The notes under the pieces were generated by a model that saw nothing but the letters and a program-made list of their open reading frames with translations, did no database searches and was not told the DNA's origin. The position numbers and the translations under genes were made by a program. From an uncultured Eubacteriales bacterium (GTDB taxonomy: Bacteria > Bacillota > Clostridia > Oscillospirales > Acutalibacteraceae): a stretch of DNA of 25,492 bases. The stretch covers positions 1 through 25,492 of the forward strand of contig CAKSRC010000019.1 of NCBI GenBank assembly GCA_934486915.1, read 5' to 3'. This document shows positions 13,771-22,286 of the stretch, one piece after another; the first letter of the stretch is position 1, and every line of letters begins with the position of its first letter.

Positions 13771-16590
13771 ATGTCTACTAAAAATATATTTATAAAAGGT
13801 GCGAGAGAACATAATTTAAAAAATATAGATTTATCTATACCAAGGGATAAGCTTGTAGTTTTAACAGGGCTTTCCGGTTCGGGAAAGTCGTCTCTTGCTT
13901 TTGATACTATTTATGCAGAGGGTCAAAGAAGATATGTTGAGTCTTTATCATCCTATGCAAGGCAGTTTTTAGGTCAAATGGAGAAGCCGGATGTTGATTA
14001 TATAGAGGGCCTTTCGCCAGCAATATCTATAGACCAAAAAACTACATCTAAAAATCCAAGGTCAACAGTGGGAACTGTAACTGAAATTTATGATTACTTA
14101 AGGCTTTTATATGCAAGAATAGGAATACCTCACTGCCCAGTTTGCGGCAAGGAAATAAAGCAGCAGACCGTTGACCAAATTGTAGATCAAGTTATGAATC
14201 TTCCTAAAAGAACTAAGATAATGGTTTTAGCCCCTGTTGTAAAGTCAAAAAAAGGTCAGCATGTAAAAGTCCTTGACGACGCAAGAAAAGGCGGCTATGT
14301 AAGAGTTAGAGTCGATGGGATTATATATGACTTAGCAGAAGAAATAAAGCTTGAGAAAAATAAAAAGCATACTATAGAAATAGTTATAGATAGGTTAATT
14401 ATAGATGATAATGTAAAATCGAGGCTTGCTGATTCTATAGAAACAGCAACTGCGGCATCAGGTTCTATCGTTGTTATAAACATTATTGACGGAGAGGATT
14501 TGGTGTTTTCTCAGAACTATGCATGCCCTGATCATGGAGTGAGCATCGATGAGCTATCACCAAGAATGTTTTCGTTTAACAATCCTTTTGGAGCTTGTAA
14601 AAAATGTACCGGCTTGGGTGTGTTTATGAAAATAGATCCCGATTTGATTTTACCTAATAAAGAACTATCAATAAATCAAGGTGCGATAAAGGCAAGCGGC
14701 TGGGCTATGGAAGGAAGTACAATAGCCACGATGTATTTTAAGGCCCTTTCAAAAAAGTATGATTTTTCTTTAGACACACCAATAAAAAATTTAAGTGATG
14801 ATATAGTAAATATCCTACTTTACGGTACGGGCGATGAGGAGATTACTATTACAAGAAAGAATGCATATGGAAGCGGGACATATAAGACTAAGTTTGAGGG
14901 AATCATCAACAACCTTGAAAGACGTTTTAGAGAAACAAGCAGCAGTTGGATAAAAAGTGAGATAGAAGCATATATGAGTGCTATACCCTGCGATGAATGT
15001 GGGGGAAAAAGACTTTCTAAGGAAAGTTTGTCCGTTACTGTCGGCGGGATAAATATAAATGACTTTTGCGAGAAATCAATTTCGGATGCTTTAAACTTTG
15101 TTGAAAATATAAAACTTACTCAAAGAGAGCAATTGATAGCCAAAGAGATTTTAAAAGAAATAAGAGAAAGGCTAAATTTCTTAAATAGTGTAGGGCTTGA
15201 ATATCTTACATTATCAAGATCATCCGGCACGCTTTCGGGGGGAGAAAGCCAAAGAATTCGTCTTGCAACTCAAATAGGGTCATCTTTAATGGGTGTACTT
15301 TATATATTAGATGAACCAAGTATAGGTCTCCACCAAAGAGATAACGATAAGTTGATAGGTACATTGAAACATTTAAGAGATGTTGGAAATACGGTTATCG
15401 TTGTTGAACATGATGAAGATACAATGTATGCAGCGGATTATATAGTTGATATAGGCCCAAAAGCGGGAGTGCATGGAGGAAATGTTGTATGCGCAGGTAC
15501 AATAGATGATATTAAGTCGTGCGAGGAATCTATAACGGGTCAATATATGACAGGGAAAAAGAAAGTACCTGTTCCCGAAAAAAGACGAAGTGGAAATGGG
15601 AAAAAACTTAAAATAATAGGTGCCTGCGAGAATAATCTTAAAAATATAGATGTAGAAATTCCACTCGGTGAGTTTGTTTGTGTTACGGGTGTGTCAGGTT
15701 CGGGGAAATCATCATTAATTAATGAAATACTATATAAAAGCCTTTCTCATACTATAAATCAATCAAAAGCTAAGCCCGGAAAACACGAAAGGATTCTTGG
15801 AGTAGAAAATATCGATAAGGTTATAGATATTAATCAGTCTCCTATAGGAAGGACACCAAGATCAAATCCTGCAACATATACAGGAGTGTTTACTGATATA
15901 CGAGAATTATTTTCAACCACGCAACAAGCGAAGATGAAAGGATTTAGCAGCAGCAGATTTTCATTTAATGTAAAGGGTGGGAGATGTGAGGCCTGTGCCG
16001 GCGATGGCATGATAAAAATCGAAATGCATTTTTTACCTGATGTATATGTACCATGTGAAGTATGTAAAGGCAAAAGGTATAATAGAGAAACGCTTGAAGT
16101 TAAATATAAAGACAAGAGTATCTATGATGTACTTGAAATGACGGTTGAGGAAGCATTGGAGTTTTTTGAAAATATACCCAAAATTGAGAAGAAACTTAGG
16201 ACTTTATGCGATGTTGGATTGGGCTATATAAAAGTAGGGCAATCGGCAACAACACTTTCGGGTGGAGAAGCTCAAAGAGTAAAACTTGCCTCGGAACTTT
16301 CCAAAAGGCCGACAGGAAAAACAATATATATACTTGATGAACCTACAACAGGACTCCATATAGCGGATGTTCATAAGCTTATTGATGTACTTCAAAAGCT
16401 TGTGGATTCAGGAAATACGGTACTAGTTATCGAGCATAATCTCGATCTTATAAAAAGTGCGGATTATATAATAGACTTAGGTCCCGAGGGTGGGGATAAA
16501 GGGGGCTACGTTGTAGCCTGCGGTACGCCTGAGGAAATTGTAAAGGCTAAAGGTTCGTATACAGGAAAATATTTGGAAAAATTTCTTTAA
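13771..16590 (+). CDS. uvrA: UvrABC system protein A
   Basis: UvrA is the damage-scanning dimeric ATPase of nucleotide excision repair. The 939-residue product is full length, with two ABC-type modules. Walker A motifs are GLSGSGKS (33-40) and GVSGSGKS in the second half. The signatures are LSGGESQRIRLA and LSGGEAQRVKLA, with D loops ILDEPSIGLHQRD and ILDEPTTGLHIAD. Zinc modules include a CPDH...CKKC pair, in which histidine replaces one of the usual cysteines, CDECGGKR, and the C-terminal CEAC...CEVC. It follows uvrB by 20 bases, the usual pair order. Confidence 0.98.
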   Translation: MSTKNIFIKGAREHNLKNIDLSIPRDKLVVLTGLSGSGKSSLAFDTIYAEGQRRYVESLSSYARQFLGQMEKPDVDYIEGLSPAISIDQKTTSKNPRSTVGTVTEIYDYLRLLYARIGIPHCPVCGKEIKQQTVDQIVDQVMNLPKRTKIMVLAPVVKSKKGQHVKVLDDARKGGYVRVRVDGIIYDLAEEIKLEKNKKHTIEIVIDRLIIDDNVKSRLADSIETATAASGSIVVINIIDGEDLVFSQNYACPDHGVSIDELSPRMFSFNNPFGACKKCTGLGVFMKIDPDLILPNKELSINQGAIKASGWAMEGSTIATMYFKALSKKYDFSLDTPIKNLSDDIVNILLYGTGDEEITITRKNAYGSGTYKTKFEGIINNLERRFRETSSSWIKSEIEAYMSAIPCDECGGKRLSKESLSVTVGGININDFCEKSISDALNFVENIKLTQREQLIAKEILKEIRERLNFLNSVGLEYLTLSRSSGTLSGGESQRIRLATQIGSSLMGVLYILDEPSIGLHQRDNDKLIGTLKHLRDVGNTVIVVEHDEDTMYAADYIVDIGPKAGVHGGNVVCAGTIDDIKSCEESITGQYMTGKKKVPVPEKRRSGNGKKLKIIGACENNLKNIDVEIPLGEFVCVTGVSGSGKSSLINEILYKSLSHTINQSKAKPGKHERILGVENIDKVIDINQSPIGRTPRSNPATYTGVFTDIRELFSTTQQAKMKGFSSSRFSFNVKGGRCEACAGDGMIKIEMHFLPDVYVPCEVCKGKRYNRETLEVKYKDKSIYDVLEMTVEEALEFFENIPKIEKKLRTLCDVGLGYIKVGQSATTLSGGEAQRVKLASELSKRPTGKTIYILDEPTTGLHIADVHKLIDVLQKLVDSGNTVLVIEHNLDLIKSADYIIDLGPEGGDKGGYVVACGTPEEIVKAKGSYTGKYLEKFL

Positions 16591-16653
16591 TATTTGCCTT
16601 ATATTAAGTTTGAAAAATGCATGGCTTTTAATTGGTGTTAGGGGATTTATAAT

Positions 16654-18294
16654 ATGTTTTCGTTAGGCAAGGTTAGGCTTAAAGATGTTAAAAAAATGTG
16701 CGGTGTTTCAGATAAAGAAGTTTCTATTATAAGAAATTCGGCTGAGCCCTATAAGATAGGAGCATATGCATATACCAGAGGAGACAAAATATATGTAGCT
16801 CCAGGATGCGACGAGACTATTCCGCATGAAATAAGTCATTACAAACAGCAAAAACAGTCAGGTCATCAAAATACAACTGATATTATTAATGGTCAGGCTG
16901 TAAATGATGACATAAAACTTGAAGCAAGTGCTGAACGGTGTAAACCTATAATTCCTAAAGTTATGCTAAACAATATAGTAGATTCAGATGCGGACATGGG
17001 TCAAAATAAAAATATTCCGGCTCAAAGAGTAAAGATTAATTTAAATGTAGACAATGACCCTTTTGTATATACCAGTTATAAGTATAAACCAATTAAAGAG
17101 AGTGAAGCTATAAAAACTAATACTGCATTGAAAAGTAATGAAAATGAGATATTTCACAGCTATGAAAAGACATTTCAGTTTAAAGGATTTATAAACAAAG
17201 ACACGAACTATTCATATAAAAAGGATGGTCAGATTATCAAGAAGTGTAGAGCATACGATCGAGACGAAATAGAAGGTATATCGGGCAAAAAGGAAACCAT
17301 TGATGAAGATGAGGGTTTTAGGAGATATTTTTCATGGGGAAAGTATTTACTAAATGTTGCACTTCCAAAGACTAAACTTAAACGTGATGAAAATATTGTG
17401 TTTATGGGTCATGGCAATTGTTATAATAAGGGCGATAAATTTGCATCGTATATGGAAGGCTATGATGCTGGTATGTTAGCAAAGCTTGCAGCAAAGGTAA
17501 AAAAACCGTGGCTTTGGCGTGGAAAAATAATTCTATTTGGCTGTAGTACGTCAAATTTGGCCGAAAGAGTTTCAAAAAAGTATACCGCCATGACGGGTAA
17601 GTCCGTTGTAGTAATAGGAAGTAACGCGCCGATACATCTTTCAACTCATAACGGTGAATCATATGCTATGAGCTTAGCAGAATGTCAAGAGGCTGGAAGA
17701 GATATATATTCAAATGATTATGCACCGCCGGGTATTAGGAAGCATAGCTTTAGAGATAGAATTAATGTTAAGAAGTCATATAAACTTTATATGGGTATAG
17801 ACAGAGCCCGTTCAAATTTTATAAATGCAATGCAGTACTTCAATGAGTCGGAAGATTATTTGGATTATTTTAATATAGGTGATTACTATATTAAAGATAG
17901 AGAAATTAAAGATAAGTATTTGCCGTATTCTGTTGCATCAATTGATAAACTTTGTGATATAAGGGAGCAAATGAAAAAGTTTAAGTATGATGAAGAATTA
18001 ATTTCTATGTTATCATCATTACTTTCCGAACAAGTGTTTATAAATAATACGATAAACAATTATGATAGAATAAGAGCATTAGCTGAGATAAATAAAGAAA
18101 ACAGTATTATCAAGTGTAAAAAGAAATATGATATATTAGATAACAGTATAAATAAATTATGTATGATAAAATTGGATATCACAGATAAAAGGCAATTTTC
18201 AGCATATCAATATAATAAATGGGATAGAAAAGTTGAGAAAAACCAGACAATTCCATGGTATAAAAGAATTTTTGGTAGAAGGCCTACCGTATAA
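16654..18294 (+). CDS. DUF4157-type protein with HExxH motif and a caspase-like His/Cys pair
   Basis: The N-terminus (about 25-100) matches the DUF4157 domain: AYAYTRGDKIYVAPG, then IPHEISHYKQQ containing HExxH (H58, E59, H62), and KLEASAERCKP with E90/E94 as possible third ligand. DUF4157 is known from proteins linked to extracellular contractile injection systems and polymorphic toxins. A central domain has VFMGHGNC (H253) at a strand end and IILFGCSTSN (C297) at the next strand. This is the His/Cys layout of clan CD (caspase, C80) peptidases. About 190 C-terminal residues are helical and unrecognised. There is no signal peptide or membrane segment. It sits 63 bases after uvrA and 21 before trmK, with AGGGG 9 bases before the ATG. 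No injection-system genes are in the window. Confidence 0.75.
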   Translation: MFSLGKVRLKDVKKMCGVSDKEVSIIRNSAEPYKIGAYAYTRGDKIYVAPGCDETIPHEISHYKQQKQSGHQNTTDIINGQAVNDDIKLEASAERCKPIIPKVMLNNIVDSDADMGQNKNIPAQRVKINLNVDNDPFVYTSYKYKPIKESEAIKTNTALKSNENEIFHSYEKTFQFKGFINKDTNYSYKKDGQIIKKCRAYDRDEIEGISGKKETIDEDEGFRRYFSWGKYLLNVALPKTKLKRDENIVFMGHGNCYNKGDKFASYMEGYDAGMLAKLAAKVKKPWLWRGKIILFGCSTSNLAERVSKKYTAMTGKSVVVIGSNAPIHLSTHNGESYAMSLAECQEAGRDIYSNDYAPPGIRKHSFRDRINVKKSYKLYMGIDRARSNFINAMQYFNESEDYLDYFNIGDYYIKDREIKDKYLPYSVASIDKLCDIREQMKKFKYDEELISMLSSLLSEQVFINNTINNYDRIRALAEINKENSIIKCKKKYDILDNSINKLCMIKLDITDKRQFSAYQYNKWDRKVEKNQTIPWYKRIFGRRPTV

Positions 18295-18315
18295 AGAATA
18301 ATTCTAGGTGGTAAT

Positions 18316-18999
18316 ATGCAAAATCAAAGTTTAAATAATAGATTAAAAGCCTGCGCATTGATGGTAAGAAAGGGTGCAAGAGTTGTTGACATAGGGACAG
18401 ACCACGCGTATTTACCTATATGGCTTGTCCAAAATAATATAGTTAAGTCCGCAATTGCAGCTGATATTAACGAGGGCCCGCTTAACATCGCTAGACAAAA
18501 TATAGCAAAGTATTCATTAAGTGATAAGATTGAAACCAGGCTTTCGAATGGCCTTGAAAAGATAAATAAAGATGAAGTTGACGACATAGTAATAGCAGGT
18601 ATGGGAGGAGAACTTATATCCAACATTTTATCTAAGGCGTCTTGGCTTAAGGATAGCTCTAAAAATCTTATTTTGCAGCCAATGACTACGTCAAAGGAAT
18701 TAAGAATATTTCTTAAAAACGAAAATTATAAGATATATAAAGAAGAAACGGTTACATCTGAAAAGAGAGTATATACAATAATTAATGCAAGGTACACAAA
18801 GGAACAAATTATAGTTAATAAACTGTACCCATACATAGGAAAATTAGATGTCCCGCTTTCGATGGAGTCAAAGGAATATATTAAAAGAGAGATTAATAAT
18901 ATAAAAAATCAAGTTAGAGGTCTTAAATGCCAGAGTAGGATTCAAGATGCTTGCGAGCTTGAAAGTATATGCATAGAACTTCAAGAATTAATAAAATAA
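18316..18999 (+). CDS. trmK: tRNA (adenine(22)-N1)-methyltransferase TrmK
   Basis: TrmK methylates N1 of A22 in the D arm of certain tRNAs, using S-adenosylmethionine. The 227-residue product shows motif I (VVDIGTDHAYLP) at about 23-34, an acidic SAM ribose contact (AADIN) and the family motif IAGMGGELI. LILQPMTTSKELRIFL follows, and the C-terminus has a helical extension as in Bacillus YqfN. AGGTGG precedes the ATG. The following gene is of the YqfO family, the same pair order as in Bacillus. Confidence 0.93.
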   Translation: MQNQSLNNRLKACALMVRKGARVVDIGTDHAYLPIWLVQNNIVKSAIAADINEGPLNIARQNIAKYSLSDKIETRLSNGLEKINKDEVDDIVIAGMGGELISNILSKASWLKDSSKNLILQPMTTSKELRIFLKNENYKIYKEETVTSEKRVYTIINARYTKEQIIVNKLYPYIGKLDVPLSMESKEYIKREINNIKNQVRGLKCQSRIQDACELESICIELQELIK

Positions 19000-19018
19000 A
19001 TAAAAAAGGAAGATAGAA

Positions 19019-20107
19019 ATGTCGACAGTAAAGGATATTTATAATTATATCGATAGGATTGCACCTTTTAATTCAGCGATGGATTTTGATAATTGCGGTA
19101 TGCTTGTAGGTAACTATTCAGCAGTAGTAAGCAAAGTGTTGCTTTCTTTAGATATTACATCAAGTGTTATACAAGAAGCAAATGAAATAGGAGCTAACCT
19201 TATAATAAGCCACCATCCCGTTATATTTAATCCCATTAAAAGGCTTGATTCCAACAGTATGCCGTACTTGCTGGCTAAAAATGATATTAATGCTATTTGT
19301 GCCCACACCAACTTAGATATGGCTGATGGGGGAGTTAACAGTTCTCTTGCAAATTTGTTAGGTTTGAAAAATGTGGAGGGTCTATCGATATATAAAAGCA
19401 GAAATTATCATAAATTGATAGTATTCGTTCCTGAGGAGTATACTGATAAGGTTAAGTCTGCAATGACGCTTGCAGGAGCGGGAAGTTTAGGTAATTATAG
19501 GGGTTGTTCTTTTAAGTCCCTGGGAGAAGGAGAATTTTTGCCGGATGACGGAGCACAGCCTTTTTTAGGAAAAGTAGGAAGCTACGAAAAAGTAAAGGAG
19601 AATAGACTTGAGATGATTTGCAGCCCATCAAAAATTGATGCGGTTATTTCAGCTATGCTTGAAGCTCACCCTTATGAGGAGCCTGCCTACGATATTTTTG
19701 AGAATAGTGCAATAAGAGAAAAGATTTGCTGCGGATTGATAGGAAATTTAGAAGGTGAATATTTACCAAATGAATTTGCTTCTTTGGTAAAAAGGGCATT
19801 GAACTGCAATGGGGTAAGGTATATAAGCGGAAAGCGTAAGATTAAAAAGGTTGCGGTCTGCTCAGGTGCAGGTGGAGATTATATTTATAAGGCAATAAAA
19901 AAAGGTGCCGATGCCTTTGTAACCGGGGAGATTAAACACCATGAAATCCTATCTGCAATGGCGGCGGGAGTCACGGTTGTGGATGCAGGACATTTTTGTA
20001 CTGAGGATGTAGTAATCAAACCATTGATTAATTTACTTAGTTTGGAGTTTAAAAATATTAATTTTGTTAAATCGAGTACATTTAAAAATATGTTAGAATA
20101 CATTTAG
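19019..20107 (+). CDS. Nif3-like dinuclear metal centre protein (YqfO family)
   Basis: Nif3/YqfO proteins are toroidal hexamers with a two-metal site; GTP cyclohydrolase I type 2 has been proposed as a name, but the role is unproven. The 362-residue length indicates the form with a PII-like insertion between the halves, visible around residues 130-230 (HKLIVFVPEEYTDKV, AHPYEEPAYDIFE). The metal ligands are in SHHPVIF (H65, H66), AHTNLDMADGGVN and DAGHFCTED near the C-terminus. It follows trmK by 19 bases and precedes the NFACT gene by 14, so the three are surely co-transcribed. Confidence 0.93.
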   Translation: MSTVKDIYNYIDRIAPFNSAMDFDNCGMLVGNYSAVVSKVLLSLDITSSVIQEANEIGANLIISHHPVIFNPIKRLDSNSMPYLLAKNDINAICAHTNLDMADGGVNSSLANLLGLKNVEGLSIYKSRNYHKLIVFVPEEYTDKVKSAMTLAGAGSLGNYRGCSFKSLGEGEFLPDDGAQPFLGKVGSYEKVKENRLEMICSPSKIDAVISAMLEAHPYEEPAYDIFENSAIREKICCGLIGNLEGEYLPNEFASLVKRALNCNGVRYISGKRKIKKVAVCSGAGGDYIYKAIKKGADAFVTGEIKHHEILSAMAAGVTVVDAGHFCTEDVVIKPLINLLSLEFKNINFVKSSTFKNMLEYI

Positions 20108-20121
20108 AAAGAGGAAGAGTT

Positions 20122-21891
20122 ATGGCACTTGATGGTGCATTTTTAAGACATATTAAAAAAGAAATAGAGGAAAAAGCACTAAATTCAAGGGTAGATAAGA
20201 TATATCAACCCAATAAGGATGAAATTGTCCTTTCTTTAAGAAGTAAGAGTGACGTATTAAAGCTTTTGCTTTCAGCAAGGGCAAACAGTCCAAGAATTCA
20301 TTTTACTAATCATAAAATTGAAAATCCTAAGTCCCCACCTATGCTATGTATGCTTTTTAGAAAGAAGCTTTCTTCAGCAAAACTTGTTGCGGTTCGTCAA
20401 ATAGGACTTGAAAGGGTTTTGTTCCTTGATTTTGTCGCAACTGATGAATTAGGCGACAAAGTAAAGCTTACAATTGCTATAGAGATAATGGGTAAATACA
20501 GTAATATTATCTTATTTGATGATAATTTAAAGATTATAGACTCACTTAAAAGAGTCGATGCCTCTACATCATCAAAAAGGATAGTTTTGCCGGGAGTTAA
20601 GTATGAATTACCCCCAAAACAGGATAAATTATGTTTGATAGAAAGTACATCAACCGATATTATAAGAGCAATGAAAGAAAAAAAGGGAGATTCTTTGCTT
20701 GAAAAGGCATTGCTTTCTACTATCCAAGGGGTTTCTCCAATAGTGTGCAGGGAAGCAGTGTATTTACTTTCTAAAAAAGAAATATTGACAGTATCGAGTC
20801 TTAATGAAAATCTTGATATGCAGCTTGGGGTCATATTAGATGATTTAATTAAAACAGTTCGAGACACTAAGGGAAAACCTATCATGCTATTAAATAGTTC
20901 TAAGGAGCCGTTGGAGTTTTCCTTTATAGATATAAATCAATATGAGGAATTGGCAAGCAAGAAGGCCTATGAGAATTTTTCGGAGCTTTTGGATGACTTC
21001 TACTTTGAAAAAGACTTAAAGGAAAGAATGAAGGCCAAATATTCGGATTTGTCCAAGGTGCTTTCTAATTTATATGAAAGAATAGTTAAGAAAATTGCTA
21101 TTCAAAAAAATGAAATATTGTTGAGCAAGAAAAAGGAAAAATCAAAACTTTATGGCGATATTATAAATGCAAATTTATATAGGCTTGAAAGGGGTCAAAG
21201 TCTGGTCGAACTCGAAAACTTTTATGACAATAATCAATCAATAAAAATTAAGTTGGATTCAAGACTTACGCCGGCTCAAAATGCACAAAGATATTATAAA
21301 GAATATAGAAAATCCAAAACTGCTCAAAAAATGCTTCTAGAGCAAATACAAAAGTCCCAAGATGAAAAAGAATATATAGAAAGTGTACTTGATTTGCTGG
21401 GAAGGGTAAAACTTTTAGAAGAAATTGAGGAAATAAGGAAAGAACTATGTGATCAAGGCTACTTAAAACTAAGAAAGGGTAAAAAACAGTCTTCTAAAAA
21501 GTTAAAGCCTATAGAATTTTGTTCAAGTGAGGGATTTAAAATTTTAGTTGGAAGAAATAACTCACAAAATGACAGCCTCACTTTGAAAGAATCACGTAAA
21601 AATGACATTTGGTTTCACGTTAAAGATATGCCGGGTTCGCATACGGTTTTAGTGTGCGATGGCAATGAAGCAGGTGAAAAGTCATTATATGAAGCTGCGA
21701 TGATTGCTGCGTTTTATAGTAAGGCCGGTAATTCATCCGGTGTTGCGATTGATTATACTTATATACGTAATGTAAGCAAACCTCAAGGGGCTAAACCCGG
21801 GAATGTAATTTATAAGAATCAAAAAACCCTATTTGTGACCCCTGATAGGGATTATATAAAAAACTTGAACATTGTTGAGAGTGTATTATAG
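20122..21891 (+). CDS. rqcH: RqcH-type NFACT protein of ribosome-associated quality control
   Basis: RqcH binds stalled 50S subunits and recruits tRNA-Ala to add C-terminal alanine tails; older annotations call the family fibronectin-binding protein. The 589-residue product has an NFACT-N domain (MALDGAFLRHIKKEI, EIMGKYSNIIL), helix-hairpin-helix segments, a long coiled coil (about 295-430) and an NFACT-R domain with ILVGRNNSQND and DIWFHVKDMPGSHTV. The position of the DR motif of Bacillus RqcH is occupied by E97-R98, a conservative change. It ends the operon and is followed by a terminator. A surface adhesin role is less likely, as there is no secretion signal. Confidence 0.92.
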   Translation: MALDGAFLRHIKKEIEEKALNSRVDKIYQPNKDEIVLSLRSKSDVLKLLLSARANSPRIHFTNHKIENPKSPPMLCMLFRKKLSSAKLVAVRQIGLERVLFLDFVATDELGDKVKLTIAIEIMGKYSNIILFDDNLKIIDSLKRVDASTSSKRIVLPGVKYELPPKQDKLCLIESTSTDIIRAMKEKKGDSLLEKALLSTIQGVSPIVCREAVYLLSKKEILTVSSLNENLDMQLGVILDDLIKTVRDTKGKPIMLLNSSKEPLEFSFIDINQYEELASKKAYENFSELLDDFYFEKDLKERMKAKYSDLSKVLSNLYERIVKKIAIQKNEILLSKKKEKSKLYGDIINANLYRLERGQSLVELENFYDNNQSIKIKLDSRLTPAQNAQRYYKEYRKSKTAQKMLLEQIQKSQDEKEYIESVLDLLGRVKLLEEIEEIRKELCDQGYLKLRKGKKQSSKKLKPIEFCSSEGFKILVGRNNSQNDSLTLKESRKNDIWFHVKDMPGSHTVLVCDGNEAGEKSLYEAAMIAAFYSKAGNSSGVAIDYTYIRNVSKPQGAKPGNVIYKNQKTLFVTPDRDYIKNLNIVESVL

Positions 21892-21894
21892 CTG

Positions 21895-21931
21895 TAAAGC
21901 CTCGAGCTAATTTATCTTAGCCGGGGCTTTA
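21895..21931 (+). terminator. Terminator of the radC-rqcH operon
   Basis: The 5' arm (21895-21910) and the 3' arm (21917-21931) pair over 15 bp with one bulged A and one T-G pair. The loop is TTTATC. The stem starts 3 bases after the rqcH stop. The following sequence, GTTATATAA, is a poor T run, so leakage is possible. Confidence 0.75.
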
Positions 21932-22143
21932 GTTATATAAGTGCTAATATTCAAAGAGTGTTAAATATAGCTTAAATAAGCATATAAACTGTATTATGTA
22001 GTAATAAATTTATTTTATATATTAGAAAAATCATTATCATATTGAGTGAACTTATTATTAGCAATCTTTAACAAAAATAAGGTACCTAATTTACATATTG
22101 TTCGATTTTTTTTAAAAATACCTAAAATTTTTCCAAAAAAGTA

Positions 22144-22172
22144 TTGACTTCACATATTGATAGGTATATAAT
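22144..22172 (+). promoter_or_regulatory. Strong housekeeping promoter of the surface cassette
   Basis: TTGACT (22144-22149) and TATAAT (22167-22172) are exactly 17 bases apart, nearly the SigA consensus. The start would be near 22179, leaving a leader of about 108 bases. Confidence 0.88.
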
Positions 22173-22286
22173 AAAGTTACAAAAAAAAGAACACTGAATT
22201 AATGGATTTTTTGGTAAACATAAAGGGTAACTTTTGGCATTAAAATAAAACTCTAAGTTGAATCTTATAAAGGAATGTGAATTTTA

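Larger units (their letters stand above)
21892..22286 (+). other. 395-bp intergenic region before the surface cassette
   Basis: This gene-free stretch contains the rqcH terminator at its start and a strong promoter at 22144-22172. Between them is very AT-rich sequence with no ORF of note on either strand. The predicted leader of the next gene is about 108 bases. It includes GTAACTTT (22227-22234), complementary to AAAGTTAC (22173-22180), but the first copy lies mostly upstream of the predicted start. Confidence 0.7.

Noticed and set aside
22173..22234. AAAGTTAC/GTAACTTT inverted pair as a leader hairpin
   Set aside because: The left arm lies mostly upstream of the predicted transcription start, so it would not be in the RNA, and the 46-base loop makes a DNA operator uncertain.
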